Numbered from the stretch's first letter, positions 26,021 to 35,733 are shown. The stretch is DNA of 64,000 nt from Streptomyces sp. LUP47B (GCF_001746295.1 NZ_MJAH01000001.1:584468-648467), one strand, 5' to 3'. The notes: generated by a model not told the origin, from the sequence alone. Translations and numbers: made by a program.

Positions 26021-26194
26021 CTCGGTGCGTCGTTCGTGCAGCAGGGCCGCAGAGGTCATGCGCCGTGGCCGGAGCGGTGCCGGAACGTATGGGCATGCCC
26101 AGGCCCACGCCGGCTGTGGCGGCGGCTCGGTGGGCCTGGGCGCGTTCGCTGCGCAAGAACTTCAGGTTGAGGTCGAGTCCCTCGACTCCACCGC

Positions 26195-27772
26195 TCACCT
26201 GAGCCCGATGTGGGCACCGGGCCCCAGCGGCAGGTCGAACCCGTAGAAGATCCCCAGGATCGCCAGCCACAGCACCAGGAACGGTCCGGCGAAGATGGCC
26301 AACCGGGAGATGAGGGTGCCGAGCCTGGCTTCGGGTTCGTACTCGCGGAGCATCGCCAGAACGAGGAACACGTACGGGTTCATGGGTGTCAGGACGCCGG
26401 TCGCGGAGTCGCCGATACGGAAGGCGGCCTGGCTGAGTGCCGGGCTCATGCCCATGAGCATGAACGCCGGGATGAAGACCGGACCCACCAGCGACCACAG
26501 GGCGGAACCGGAGAGGATGAAGAGGTTGAGACAGGCGACGAGCAGGACGAACGCCATGATCGCCCAGAAGCCCGTCACGCCCAGCGAGTTGAACACCGCG
26601 GCGGCCTTCACGGCCAGCAGCACCGCGACATTGGACCAGGTGAACAACGCGATGACCTGCGCGGCGACGAACATCATGACGATGTAGCCGGACATGGTCT
26701 TCACCGAGTCGGTCACCGCGGTGACCGCGTCCTCGGTGCTGGTGAGCGTCTTGACGGTGATCCCGTACGTCAGCCCCGCCAGCAGGAACACGCCGAAGAG
26801 GACCGGAACGATGCCGCTGAGCAGCGGCGAAGGCACATAGGCGCCGCCATCGCCGCGCAGTGGCGCCCCAGGCGGCAGCCACAGGGCGAGAACCGCACCC
26901 AGATAGACCACGACGACGATGCCCGTCAGCAGCAGGCCCCGGCGCTGGACGAGGGTGAGGCTCATGTCCTGCCCGACCGGCTCGTCGTCGGCCGACTCGT
27001 ACGGGCCGAGGCGCGGCTCCAGGACGCGGCTGATGAGGAATCCGCCCAGCAGCGCGAGCGCGACGCTGCTCGACGCCGTGAAGAAGTAGTTGATGAGCAG
27101 ATGGATGTCGAGCCCGTCGGCCGCCGGGAGCACTGCCGCCGCCTGCTGGGTGATGCCCACGTACAGGGCGTCGAGGGAACCGATGGTGAACCCGGCGGCG
27201 TAGCCCGCGGTGACACAGGCGAAGCCGCCGATCAGGCCTGCCGCCGGATGACGCCCGGCGTTCTTGAAGACCAGGGCCGCCAGCGGCGGGAGCACGATGG
27301 CGGCGACATCGCTCATCATGTGCGCCTGACTGGCGATGAGGGCAACGGCATACGGCAGCGTGGCGCGCGGGACCCGGGCCAGGGTCGCCCGCATCGCGGC
27401 CTCCAGCAGACCGGTCCGCTCGCAGAGTCCGACCACCATGATCAGGACGAGCACGGCGCCGATCGGCGGGAAGGTCGCGAAGTTGGGGATCAGGTTCTCC
27501 ACCAGCCAGCGCAGCCCCTCGCCGGTGAACAGGCCGGTGATTGCCTTGGTGTCGTCGGTGCCGGGGACGTCCACGGCGACATGGGCGAGTGCGAGGGCGG
27601 TGGAGACGACGCCCAGCAGGAGGAAGAGGGCGGCGAACAGCACGATCGGGTTGGGCAGAGCGTTGCCGGCCCGCTCGATGAGCGCGAGGACGCGGTCGAG
27701 GACGCCGCGCCGTTCCCTGTCCGGGGTCCTGCCTTCCGGGGTGGGGAGGCCGGTCAATGAGGAGGAGGACAT
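26195..27772 (-). CDS. AbgT-family transporter
   Basis: The 525-aa protein has about 12 hydrophobic segments and the AbgT family landmarks: NALPNPIVLFAALFLLLGVV at the N-terminus, TFPPIGAVLVLIMVVGLCER, SQAHMMSDVAAIVLPPLAAL, and near the C-terminus FRIGDSATGVLTPMNPYVFL. AbgT of E. coli imports p-aminobenzoyl-glutamate; several homologues export sulfonamides. Its ATG overlaps the amidohydrolase stop (TGATG), so the two are translationally coupled. That pairing favours uptake of an N-acyl or peptide-like substrate cleaved inside the cell. Confidence 0.88.
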   Translation of the reverse strand: MSSSSLTGLPTPEGRTPDRERRGVLDRVLALIERAGNALPNPIVLFAALFLLLGVVSTALALAHVAVDVPGTDDTKAITGLFTGEGLRWLVENLIPNFATFPPIGAVLVLIMVVGLCERTGLLEAAMRATLARVPRATLPYAVALIASQAHMMSDVAAIVLPPLAALVFKNAGRHPAAGLIGGFACVTAGYAAGFTIGSLDALYVGITQQAAAVLPAADGLDIHLLINYFFTASSSVALALLGGFLISRVLEPRLGPYESADDEPVGQDMSLTLVQRRGLLLTGIVVVVYLGAVLALWLPPGAPLRGDGGAYVPSPLLSGIVPVLFGVFLLAGLTYGITVKTLTSTEDAVTAVTDSVKTMSGYIVMMFVAAQVIALFTWSNVAVLLAVKAAAVFNSLGVTGFWAIMAFVLLVACLNLFILSGSALWSLVGPVFIPAFMLMGMSPALSQAAFRIGDSATGVLTPMNPYVFLVLAMLREYEPEARLGTLISRLAIFAGPFLVLWLAILGIFYGFDLPLGPGAHIGLR

Positions 27773-29073
27773 CAGGGCCGCCTTCCGGTCGGTGCCGTCG
27801 GCAGCAGGTCCTTGCGGACCACGCCGTCCTGGACGACACAGACGATGTTCGCGGGATCGCCGAGGACGCCGATGTCCGTGAGCGGGTCGCCGTCGCAGAG
27901 CAGCAGGTCGGCGGTGCGGCCGGGGGTGAGGGTGCCCAACCGGTCGGCCATGCCGAGGAGTTCGGCGGAGGTGCGGGTGCCGGCGACGATGGCGGCCATC
28001 GGGTCCATACCCAGGTCCACCAGGTAAGTGAGTTCCATCAGGTTCACGCCGTGCGGACCTACGGCGGCGTCGGTGCCCAGCGCGATCCGGGCACCGTACT
28101 CGATGGCCCGGGCGATGTTCTCCTTGGTGATCCCGGACCAGCGGACCTTCTTCTCGTAGTGGTAGGGCGGCATCGTGTCCTTGTTGATGCCGGCGTACAC
28201 GGTGGACAGGGTCGGCACGACGAAGACGCCGCGCTCGCCGGCCAGATCGAGGGCCCGCTCGTCCAGGCCGTAGCCGTGCTCGATGCTGGTGACGCCGCCG
28301 CGCAGGGCGTTGAGGATGCCGGCGTTGCCCTGGGCGTGCGCGGCGACCGGCTTGTCGCCGTGCCGGCGGGCCTCGTCCACGACGGCCCGGATCTCCTCCT
28401 CCAGCAGGCCCTCGTCGTCGGGCTGGTCGTACGGGCTGCCCATCCCGCCCGTGGCGCAGACCTTCACCAGGTCGGCGCCCTCGCGCAGCACCTTGCGGAC
28501 GGCGAGCCGGGCCTCGTCGGAGGTGTCGGCGATCTCGGACATCCCGGCGCTCAGGTCGGTGCCGTCGGGCAGGCGCACGTCGGCGTGACCGCCGGTGTGG
28601 CTGATGATGCGTACGGCCGTGTGCAGTCGTGGGCCCATGACCCGGCTGGTCTCGACGGCGGTGCGGTAGCCCGCGGACAGGCCGCCCAGGTCGCGGGCGG
28701 TGGTGATGCCCGCGTCGAGGGTCTGGCGCAGCCGGGCGGCAGTGTCCAGAGTGACCAGCACGGGATCGAGTTCGGCGCGGCGGCCGGGGGGCGAGCCCTG
28801 CGCGTACGCGAGGTGGACGTGGCAGTCGAAGAAACCGGGCAGCACCGTACGGCCGCCCGCGTCGATGGTCCGGACGTCCTCGGTAGCGGGCGGGGCTGCC
28901 GCGGCGGGTCCGGCGTAGGTGATGGCTCCCTCGGCATCCGTCACGACGACGGCGTCGTTCACAGGGGCGACACCCGTGCCGTCGATGAGCCGGGCATGGT
29001 GGATACGCAGAGGGGTCCTGCTGGTCTCTCGCGCGGTGACATCCGTCGCGGTACCGGTCGTGGCATCCGTCAT
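27772..29073 (-). CDS. metal-dependent amidohydrolase (imidazolonepropionase/prolidase-like)
   Basis: The 433-aa enzyme shows the full metal set of the amidohydrolase superfamily: HVH at 85/87 (PGFFDCHVHLAY), a carboxylated-lysine candidate K204 (ADLVKVCATGG), H246 (VAAHAQGN), H266 (SIEHGYGL) and D335 (LGTDAAVGPHG). This binuclear arrangement is typical of Xaa-Pro/Xaa-Arg dipeptidases and related N-acyl hydrolases. There is no signal peptide. It is first in a two-gene operon with the AbgT transporter and divergent from a tandem Lrp regulator only 38-50 bp away. Confidence 0.88.
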   Translation of the reverse strand: MTDATTGTATDVTARETSRTPLRIHHARLIDGTGVAPVNDAVVVTDAEGAITYAGPAAAAPPATEDVRTIDAGGRTVLPGFFDCHVHLAYAQGSPPGRRAELDPVLVTLDTAARLRQTLDAGITTARDLGGLSAGYRTAVETSRVMGPRLHTAVRIISHTGGHADVRLPDGTDLSAGMSEIADTSDEARLAVRKVLREGADLVKVCATGGMGSPYDQPDDEGLLEEEIRAVVDEARRHGDKPVAAHAQGNAGILNALRGGVTSIEHGYGLDERALDLAGERGVFVVPTLSTVYAGINKDTMPPYHYEKKVRWSGITKENIARAIEYGARIALGTDAAVGPHGVNLMELTYLVDLGMDPMAAIVAGTRTSAELLGMADRLGTLTPGRTADLLLCDGDPLTDIGVLGDPANIVCVVQDGVVRKDLLPTAPTGRRP

Positions 29074-29123
29074 GGCGGGCGATTCACTCCTCCGATATAT
29101 GGAACAGGCGAATGGAGTGTGGA
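29074..29123. promoter_or_regulatory. compact divergent promoter, amidohydrolase / Lrp regulator
   Basis: Only 50 bp separate the two start codons. CACTCC (29085-29090) and GGAGTG (29114-29119) form an inverted repeat around an AT-rich centre (GATATATGG). GGAG at 29114 also serves as ribosome site for the ATG at 29124. One bound regulator could control both directions. Confidence 0.5.
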
Positions 29124-30302
29124 ATGCACGAGAAAACTCCGGGTCACAGTGCAGCTTTCGACCCCGATTCCGCCAAGGCGCGCAGGAACGCGCCCCCCGG
29201 AGGAGCGCAGGATTTCGCCGCACTGGGACTGGACGAGCTCGACCGTGCCGTCGTGCACGCGCTGCAGATCCGCCCTCGGGCCCCGTGGACGCTCGTAGGA
29301 GAGGTCCTTGCCGTCAACCCGGTGACCGCCGCCCGACGTTGGCACCGGATGGAAAACGCCGGGCTGGCCTGGGTGACGGCCTACCCGCGGCTGACCAACG
29401 CCACGATCGTGGTCACCGGGATCGTGGAAGTGGACGCGGAACCCGGCGCCGCCGAGGACGTGGCGCGGATCCTCGCCGCGGACCCGGCGGTGGCGAACGT
29501 CAAGCTGATGGCGGGCGGCCGCGACCTGGTGGCCTCCGTACAGGCTCGGGACCTGACCGAGCTGGCCCACCTCACCACCCTGCTCTTCCAGGGAACGCCG
29601 GGAGTACGGGCGACCCGTACGCACGTGTCGACGGGAGTGACCACCGAAGGCAGCCGATGGCGGTTGCGCAGCCTGGACGCCGTCCAGTGCGCCCAGATCG
29701 AGGCGGCCCTGCCGACTCCGCCCGAGAGCGAGGACACAACGGGATGGGACGACCTGGACGAGCGACTCGTGGAACTGCTGAGCACCGACGGCCGCATGCC
29801 TCTGCGCCAGTTGGCCGCGGAGACCGACAGGGGCCTGACGACTGTGCGTCGCCGACTGCGGTCGCTGCTCGCCACCGGGGTGAGCCTGCGCTGCGACCTC
29901 GCCCGCCCGCTGTCCGGATGGCCGCTTTCCGCGGTGTACTTCGCGTCCGTTCCGGCTCAGTACCTGGAGGAGACGAGCCGGGCACTGTCCGGCGTACGGG
30001 AGGTCCGCTCGTGCGCGATCACGGCCGGACCGCACAACCTCGTGATCGACGTCTGGCTGCGCGCCCTGGCCGACGTGCACACCTTCGAGGCACACCTGTC
30101 GGGCCGACTGCCCCGCTTGACCATCGGCGACCGCTCGGTGGTGCTGCGCACGGTCAAGCACATGGGCCGACTCCTGGACGGGGACGGCCGGTGTGTCGGC
30201 GTCGTCCCGCTCGGCCACCCGCAGGACCAGGACGTGCCCCGTCAGGCACTGCGCATGGTCGGCACCACCTCGCCCGGAGAGACCGACGCGGCGCTTACGT
30301 GA
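29124..30302 (+). CDS. tandem Lrp/AsnC-family regulator
   Basis: The 392-aa protein contains two Lrp modules. The first has an HTH at about 35-80 (LDELDRAVVHALQIRPRAPW, NPVTAARRWHRMENAGLA) and a RAM domain (VKLMAGGRDLVASVQARDL). The second repeats this (WDDLDERLVELLSTDGRMPL, DRGLTTVRRRLRSLLATG, SCAITAGPHNLVIDVWLRAL). Double-module Lrp proteins are common in Streptomyces and usually control an adjacent catabolic operon in response to its substrate. Start ATG 29124 was chosen over ATG 29112 because GGAG is correctly spaced. It is divergent from the amidohydrolase-AbgT operon. Confidence 0.85.
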   Translation: MHEKTPGHSAAFDPDSAKARRNAPPGGAQDFAALGLDELDRAVVHALQIRPRAPWTLVGEVLAVNPVTAARRWHRMENAGLAWVTAYPRLTNATIVVTGIVEVDAEPGAAEDVARILAADPAVANVKLMAGGRDLVASVQARDLTELAHLTTLLFQGTPGVRATRTHVSTGVTTEGSRWRLRSLDAVQCAQIEAALPTPPESEDTTGWDDLDERLVELLSTDGRMPLRQLAAETDRGLTTVRRRLRSLLATGVSLRCDLARPLSGWPLSAVYFASVPAQYLEETSRALSGVREVRSCAITAGPHNLVIDVWLRALADVHTFEAHLSGRLPRLTIGDRSVVLRTVKHMGRLLDGDGRCVGVVPLGHPQDQDVPRQALRMVGTTSPGETDAALT

Positions 30303-30372
30303 GTTTTCTCGTCGTGGCGGGTCGGCGGCCGGGCCCGTACCGGAGCCAGGTTGGGAACGTCTCGCAGGCGTA

Positions 30373-31485
30373 TTACCCGAGGCGCTTCAACAAGAGCCCG
30401 AGAACGTCGTCGGCCGAGTTCATCCCGGCGATCTCCTCGGCCACCGTCGCGGCGCCGTCGGCCACCGCCTGGTCGGCAAGCACTCGCGCGACCGCGTCGG
30501 CGACCTGGTCCGGGGTGTCGATGACCACGGCCGCGCCCGCTTCGGCGGCGCGCGCGGCGTTGACGGGCTTGTCCAGGCCCATCGGGCACAGGACCATCGG
30601 CCGGGCAGCGCTCAACGCGGACAGCACACTGCCCGCTCCCGCAGAGGACACCACCACGTCCACTCCCTCCAGCAGGTACCTCATCGGAACGAAACCCGCC
30701 AGGTGCACCCGCGCGGGGTCGACCGGCCGGTCCCCGACGTCTGTTGCGGAGTGAGGAGCGACGAGAACGTTGACGTCGAGGGCGGCCAGCGAGTCCAGGA
30801 TTGCGGCGAGGGTGCCGGGACCCTCGACAACCGTGCCCAGCGTCACGAGGACCAACGGGCGGTCCTCGCGGTCGGCGAACTTCGGCCGGGACCACATGCT
30901 GTTCTCGTCGGAGTGCGGCTCGGGACGGATGGCTATTCGCTCCGCGGGCAGCGTGTAGCCGTCCCGAAGCAGACTGTCGGGCCACGGGTCGATGTAGGCG
31001 ACGGGCGCCGTGGGGGCCACTCCGTAATGGGCGAAGCGAGCGACGGCAGCCTCGGCAAGCATGGTAGCCAGCCCGGCGTCGAGCGGCAGGGCCGCCCCAT
31101 GCGCTGCCCACGGGACGCCGAGCGAGGCAGCGGCAAGTGGGCCGAGGTAGTCGACCATGTCGGCGACGATGAGGTCGGGGGCGAAGGCGGTGGCGGCGGC
31201 AACCGCGGCCTCCGCACCGAGGCCCACTCGGGATTCGACGAAGAACTCGACCGGTCCGGCCGCCATGTCCTGCATAGCGTCTATTTCGGCGCGTCGGGTG
31301 ACATCCTGCAGGGTCTCCGGGATGCTCGGGCCGGCGGGGAGTAAGGGCGTCGGAGCAGTCGAGGCGGCCATCGACGCATGGCTGAGCACGGCAACTTCGT
31401 GACCAGCACGGCGAGCCGCCGCAACGAGCGGCAGCATGGGCAGCAAGTGTCCAAAGGCGGGCGTGGTGGAGAACAGGATGCGCAC
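30373..31485 (-). CDS. UGT/MGT-type glycosyltransferase (EryCIII-like, GT1)
   Basis: GTG 31485 follows GAGGAG by four bases and gives 370 aa. The N-terminal acceptor domain starts with VRILFSTTPAFGHLLPMLPL. The C-terminal donor domain has VLVTLGTVVEG, VNVLVAPHSATDVGDRPVDP, VHLAGFVPMRYLLEGVDVVV and SSAGAGSVLSALSAARPMVL. In GT1 enzymes this last motif is usually HGGxGT; here His-Gly-Gly is SSAGAG, so nucleotide-sugar binding is altered. It resembles macrolide-type glycosyltransferases, but no aglycone or deoxysugar genes are adjacent. Confidence 0.82.
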   Translation of the reverse strand: MRILFSTTPAFGHLLPMLPLVAAARRAGHEVAVLSHASMAASTAPTPLLPAGPSIPETLQDVTRRAEIDAMQDMAAGPVEFFVESRVGLGAEAAVAAATAFAPDLIVADMVDYLGPLAAASLGVPWAAHGAALPLDAGLATMLAEAAVARFAHYGVAPTAPVAYIDPWPDSLLRDGYTLPAERIAIRPEPHSDENSMWSRPKFADREDRPLVLVTLGTVVEGPGTLAAILDSLAALDVNVLVAPHSATDVGDRPVDPARVHLAGFVPMRYLLEGVDVVVSSAGAGSVLSALSAARPMVLCPMGLDKPVNAARAAEAGAAVVIDTPDQVADAVARVLADQAVADGAATVAEEIAGMNSADDVLGLLLKRLG

Positions 31486-31732
31486 GGAACTCCTCAACGT
31501 GATGTGGCGGCCATGTCATCGGCCGCTCGAAGGCGACGCGGAACGTCGGCTGGCAGCGGGCAGGCAACTACCGGACCGGACGGACCGCGCGTCCGCCCAA
31601 CGACCCTGGGCCGAAGCGTCCTTGGCCCACGGCAGCCCGTTCCGGCGGGACGGAGGAGGGACATGCTTGGGGGAACCGAGTGGTTCTGCCCCAGTGCCTG
31701 GCCTGAGTAATGAGCTGCACCGCGGTGCGGCG

Positions 31733-32206
31733 TCAGTCGAAGGTGAATCCGTATGTGTCGGCGACGGCGGCCATAGCCTTCACGTCGACCTCGTTGAGCG
31801 GCGGGCCCACCTGTCCGCGCACGCCCGGAGTACCTATCTCGGTGAACATCGCGTCCATGCCGCCCGGGGCGTACAGGAAGTAGATGCGCGCGGGCTTGGT
31901 CCGGCTCAGGTTCCTGAAGGAGTGCCGTACGCCCTTGGGCACGTAGACCACCCCGCCGGCCTCGACCTCGTATTTTTCGTCCCCGGCGGTGATGACGAGT
32001 TCTCCGTCCATGACGATGAACGTCTCCGACTCGCCGTGATGCGTGTGCGGAGGCGGTCCGGCGTCCGCGGGCATGATGGCCTCCACCAGGGAGAGTTCAC
32101 CATTGGTGTGCGTCGCCTTCAGCAGCGTGGTGTACGTGTCACCCACCAGGTAAACAGGCTCACCACCGTCCGGCGGAACATGCACGGGGGGAATGTGTAG
32201 GGACAC
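31733..32206 (-). CDS. cupin-domain protein
   Basis: GTG 32206 is preceded by AAAGGA. The 157-aa product has a single cupin barrel with metal-ligand motif 1 (PPPHTHHGESETFIVMDGEL) and motif 2 (GGVVYVPKGVRHSFRNLS). His, His, Glu and His ligands are all present. Single-domain cupins of this kind act as dioxygenases, isomerases or sugar-binding proteins; a quercetin-2,3-dioxygenase-like relation is possible. It lies upstream of the glycosyltransferase in the same direction, 247 bp apart. Confidence 0.82.
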   Translation of the reverse strand: MSLHIPPVHVPPDGGEPVYLVGDTYTTLLKATHTNGELSLVEAIMPADAGPPPHTHHGESETFIVMDGELVITAGDEKYEVEAGGVVYVPKGVRHSFRNLSRTKPARIYFLYAPGGMDAMFTEIGTPGVRGQVGPPLNEVDVKAMAAVADTYGFTFD

Positions 32207-32758
32207 GCGTGATCCTTTGACTCATGTGGCGTTGAAACGGCGGACACACCATGAAGTGCCTCCCACCGCAGTCGGAGTCTGGCAAGAGTGACCACCCCGA
32301 CACCACAACACGAGGTGCTCAATAGGTGCTCACTCGTGCCCATTCCTGTACGGCCAAAGGCTTGAGCCCAACTGCCAACTCATAGCGCAGGTCTGGACGC
32401 AGGCTGATCCCAACGGGCTTGTCGGCGCTCGCACCGAGGCCGCCGGCTTGGCTCCGCCGAACTCGGCGAAGACCGCATTGAGGCTGACCATTCCTGATGA
32501 ATGAAGCGTCGGCTTCACGAGGTCGTCTCAGCGGCTCGGCGAGCGTCATGGCGGTGAGCATTGGTTGGCATGGGACGACCAGGAGATGAGCACCGTGGCC
32601 ACGCAGTCCGGGCCGGTGACGATGCCACGATCGGACCCCGAGGCGCCCGGTGCCCGCTGGGCAGCCGGCCTGCGTCGCAGAACGCTGACGGCGCTGTCCG
32701 AGCACGAACCGACGCGGCCCGTGGGCCGACAACGTCCTGTCATGAAGAGGTAACCAGC
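32207..32758. other. intergenic, no recognisable gene
   Basis: This region separates the divergent cupin and DUF4232 genes. A complement frame ending near 32325 (VGISLRPDLRYELAVGLKPL) looks protein-like but has no start and no known family. A 62-codon plus frame at 32565 has no ribosome site. Promoters for both neighbours must lie here but no boxes stand out. Confidence 0.4.
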
Positions 32759-33490
32759 TTGCGCACACATCGACTTGCCGTGGCCTTGGCCAGTTCCGCC
32801 GTCCTGGCCCTGGCGCTCACCGCCTGCGGAGAAAGCGACGCCGAGTCGAAGTCGGTCGAAACGGCAACCACGGAGCCCACCGACACGACCGTCACGCCCA
32901 CCGCCGCCGCCACCGCCGTTTCGGCATCGGCGTCTGCCCCCGCCACGGGGCAAGCCACGAAGGGCGCGGGCTCCCAAGGCTCCGGAAACGGTGGCGGCAG
33001 CGGAGCGGGTGCCGGCAAGACCTCGTCCGCCGGCACGGGCTCCGGCAGTGCCAAGCCCGTGGACTGCACCACCGGTTCGTTGAAGTTCGCCATCAAAGAG
33101 GTGAAGAGCCCCATCAACCACGCCCTCATCACGGCTACCAACACCGGCTCGAAGCCCTGCCGCATCTACCGCTACCCCGCCCTGCGGCTGAGTGAGAACT
33201 CGCAATCCGAAACAGCCAGGTTGGGGCCGAGCCAGCCACAAGCCGTCGTCACCCTCGACCGCGGCGCCACCGCGTACGCGGGCCTGATCACCGCGTCCGT
33301 CGACCGCAACAGTCAGACCAAGGTCACGACCTCCTCGATCGGTTTGTCGCTGCACGGCCCCGACGCGGGAGACTCGTCCACCGAGAACGGGGTGGATGTA
33401 CCCGTTCCCGGCGGTTCCCTGTACGTCGAGGACGACAACGCCCAGGTCACCTTCTGGCAGGACAACGTGAGCGACGCGCTCGCCTGGTGA
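32759..33490 (+). CDS. DUF4232-domain lipoprotein
   Basis: TTG 32759 follows GAAGAGG and gives 243 aa. The signal peptide ends in a lipobox (ALALTAC, Cys23). A long Thr/Ala/Gly/Ser-rich spacer covers residues ~25-100, followed by a DUF4232 domain from CTTGSLKFAIKEVKSPINHA through PCRIYRYPALRLSE to the C-terminus. The cysteines of CTTG and KPCR probably form a disulfide. Such lipoproteins are exposed on the outer face of the membrane and have no known activity. The Ser/Thr kinase gene follows 80 bp later. Confidence 0.82.
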   Translation: MRTHRLAVALASSAVLALALTACGESDAESKSVETATTEPTDTTVTPTAAATAVSASASAPATGQATKGAGSQGSGNGGGSGAGAGKTSSAGTGSGSAKPVDCTTGSLKFAIKEVKSPINHALITATNTGSKPCRIYRYPALRLSENSQSETARLGPSQPQAVVTLDRGATAYAGLITASVDRNSQTKVTTSSIGLSLHGPDAGDSSTENGVDVPVPGGSLYVEDDNAQVTFWQDNVSDALAW

Positions 33491-33570
33491 AACTGGAACT
33501 GGCGTCCCACACAAGGGCCTTGGCCCAAGCTCAGCCGTCGACCCACGTAAGAAAAAAGGTGTGACCGTCC

Positions 33571-35733
33571 ATGCCATTGCGAGATGGTGACCCTGAATCC
33601 GTGGGGGGCTATGTCCTGCTCGACAGGATCGGTGCCGGCGGCATGGGCACCGTGTTCCTGGGACGCTCGGCCGCCGGACGCAGGGTCGCCGTGAAGCTGG
33701 TGCACCCACAGCTCTGCGAGGACGAGGAGTTCCGCGTCCGTTTCCGGCAGGAGATCGAGGCGGTCCGCCGGGTCAGCGGGGCGTTCACGGCACCCGTCGT
33801 GGACGCCGACCCGGATGCCGAGCGGCCATGGATGGCCACGCTGTACGTGCCGGGCCCGAGCCTGTCGGCCTGCGTGGACCGCGGCGGCCCGCTGCGGGGA
33901 CCGGAGCTGCGGATCCTGGCACTGGGGCTCATCGAGGCGCTGCGCGAGATCCACCGGGCCGGGGTGGTGCACCGCGATCTGAAGCCGGGGAACGTGCTGA
34001 TGGCCGAAGACGGCCCACGAGTCATCGACTTCGGCATCTCGCGTGCCGCCGACAACCAGCAGTTGACCGTCACGGGCAACCTGATCGGCACGCCGCCGTT
34101 CATGTCACCGGAGCAGCTGCGTTCGCCGCGCGACGTCACCCCGGCGTCGGACGTGTTCTCGCTGGGCTCGTTGCTGGCCTACGCGGCCACCGGAAACGGC
34201 CCGTTCGACGCGGACACGCCGTACATGGCCGGCTATCAGGTGATGTACGAGCCGCCGACACTGGACGAGGTTCCGCAACCACTGCGCGGTATCGTCGAGC
34301 GCTGTCTGGACAAGGACCCGGCGGCACGCCCCGGACTGGTGGAACTGCACGCCTGGCTCCGCGCGTTGCCGCAGACAGCCGACTCCGGGAACTCCGACCA
34401 CACCACCGGTTCCGGCGAACACGGCCACCCCGACGACCCTGGCAACGCGGTCGACACAGGCAAAAGGGCAATGCCCGGAGCCTCCACCGAACCCCTCACC
34501 GGCCGAGGTCTGCGCGGAGAACGTCGTGGCCGACGGCTCACTCGTCTGCTCACGGCCGTCGGTACAGCGGTCGCCGTCACCGCGTTGAGCCTCGCGGCGG
34601 TCAACGCCTTCGGCGGCGACGAAACAGCCGCCGCACGCACTCCTTCGCTCCCCGCCGGCTGGCAGCCGTGGCAGACGACGCTCCGCCTCGGTTCCGTGCC
34701 CGACACCGCTATGGATTCCGGCCCGCCGGGGTGCGTTCCCGAGCGCACCGTCCTGTACTGCGGCGGCGAGGGCTTCACCGTCGCCAAGGTCGATGCCGCC
34801 ACCGGCCGCGTCATCTGGCGGTACGGCGACTCCGTGCAGAACACGATGCCGTACGGCGTGCGGGACGGGGTCGTGTACGTCGCCGAGCAGACCCAGGGTG
34901 AATTCCGGACCGCGGCTCTGGACGCCGCCACCGGGAAGCGCAGGTGGGTGCGAGACAGCGACGGCTCGGTCGTCTTCAGCGGCGGGCTGCTGACCTCCAC
35001 AAACGACATCCAGGGAGTCATCGCGTACGACACGTCGGGGAAGGAACTGTGGCAGTCGCCGAAGGCCGCGTTCTGCGCACCGCTGTCCCTGGCCGGCGTT
35101 CCGTACGCCGAGTGCACGATCACCGGCCAGACCACCACCCTGCTGCGCCTCGACCCGGCCAATGGCACGGCACGCAGGCTCGCGGCCCTGCCGATCGGGT
35201 CGAAGGGCATCGGGCAGTCCGGAGGCGCACCGGTCTACGCGCAGCCCGCGGCGGCGGCGAACCAGGACGGGGAGATCGAGAGCGAGCGCCGGTACACCAC
35301 GTTGCTCCGGGTGGACCCGCGTACGGGCGCCGTCCGTCCCGTGCCGCTGTACCGCACCCTGCGCGGCGCGCCGACCCTGCTCGGCGACGACGTCGTGGTC
35401 TTTGCCCAGACCAACGGAACCGTCACCGCGGTGTCCGCCGACGACGGCAAGCAGTTGTGGCAGCGGTCGACCAGCATGGAAGGCCTCTCGCAGCCGGTCT
35501 TGTCGGCGACGTACGAGCGGATCTACATCTCCAACCGCATCGGCCGCGTGGTGGCCCTGGACCTGAGTACCGGCAAGGAACTCTGGCGCACCTCCGCCGT
35601 CGACATCCTCGGGGACGCGTCCCAGGACTGGGCGCCGAGCGTTGTCCTCGTCAGGGACGAGATCGTGGCGATGGCCGGCAACACGCTCTCCTCCGTCGGT
35701 CCGAACGGCCCCACGTCACAGGCCACCGACTGA
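33571..35733 (+). CDS. membrane Ser/Thr protein kinase with extracellular PQQ-like repeats
   Basis: The 720-aa protein has a Hanks-type kinase domain at ~12-270: glycine loop RIGAGGMGTVFLG, catalytic Lys42 (VAVKLVHP), HRDLKPGN with Asp136, and DFG at 153-155. A linker, a single membrane helix near 325-350 (LLTAVGTAVAVTALSLAAV) and a sensor region with PQQ/beta-propeller repeats follow (VAKVDAATGRVIWRYGDS; RTAALDAATGKRRWVRDSDG; VVALDLSTGKELW). The repeats should lie outside the membrane. Substrates are not identifiable. The adjacent DUF4232 lipoprotein could be part of the same surface-sensing unit. Confidence 0.9.
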   Translation: MPLRDGDPESVGGYVLLDRIGAGGMGTVFLGRSAAGRRVAVKLVHPQLCEDEEFRVRFRQEIEAVRRVSGAFTAPVVDADPDAERPWMATLYVPGPSLSACVDRGGPLRGPELRILALGLIEALREIHRAGVVHRDLKPGNVLMAEDGPRVIDFGISRAADNQQLTVTGNLIGTPPFMSPEQLRSPRDVTPASDVFSLGSLLAYAATGNGPFDADTPYMAGYQVMYEPPTLDEVPQPLRGIVERCLDKDPAARPGLVELHAWLRALPQTADSGNSDHTTGSGEHGHPDDPGNAVDTGKRAMPGASTEPLTGRGLRGERRGRRLTRLLTAVGTAVAVTALSLAAVNAFGGDETAAARTPSLPAGWQPWQTTLRLGSVPDTAMDSGPPGCVPERTVLYCGGEGFTVAKVDAATGRVIWRYGDSVQNTMPYGVRDGVVYVAEQTQGEFRTAALDAATGKRRWVRDSDGSVVFSGGLLTSTNDIQGVIAYDTSGKELWQSPKAAFCAPLSLAGVPYAECTITGQTTTLLRLDPANGTARRLAALPIGSKGIGQSGGAPVYAQPAAAANQDGEIESERRYTTLLRVDPRTGAVRPVPLYRTLRGAPTLLGDDVVVFAQTNGTVTAVSADDGKQLWQRSTSMEGLSQPVLSATYERIYISNRIGRVVALDLSTGKELWRTSAVDILGDASQDWAPSVVLVRDEIVAMAGNTLSSVGPNGPTSQATD

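Noticed and set aside
30568..30582. GGCCC-ATC-GGGCA palindrome resembling the MerR box
   Set aside because: It lies inside the glycosyltransferase coding region, without a TTGAC box at the right distance or a downstream gene start.
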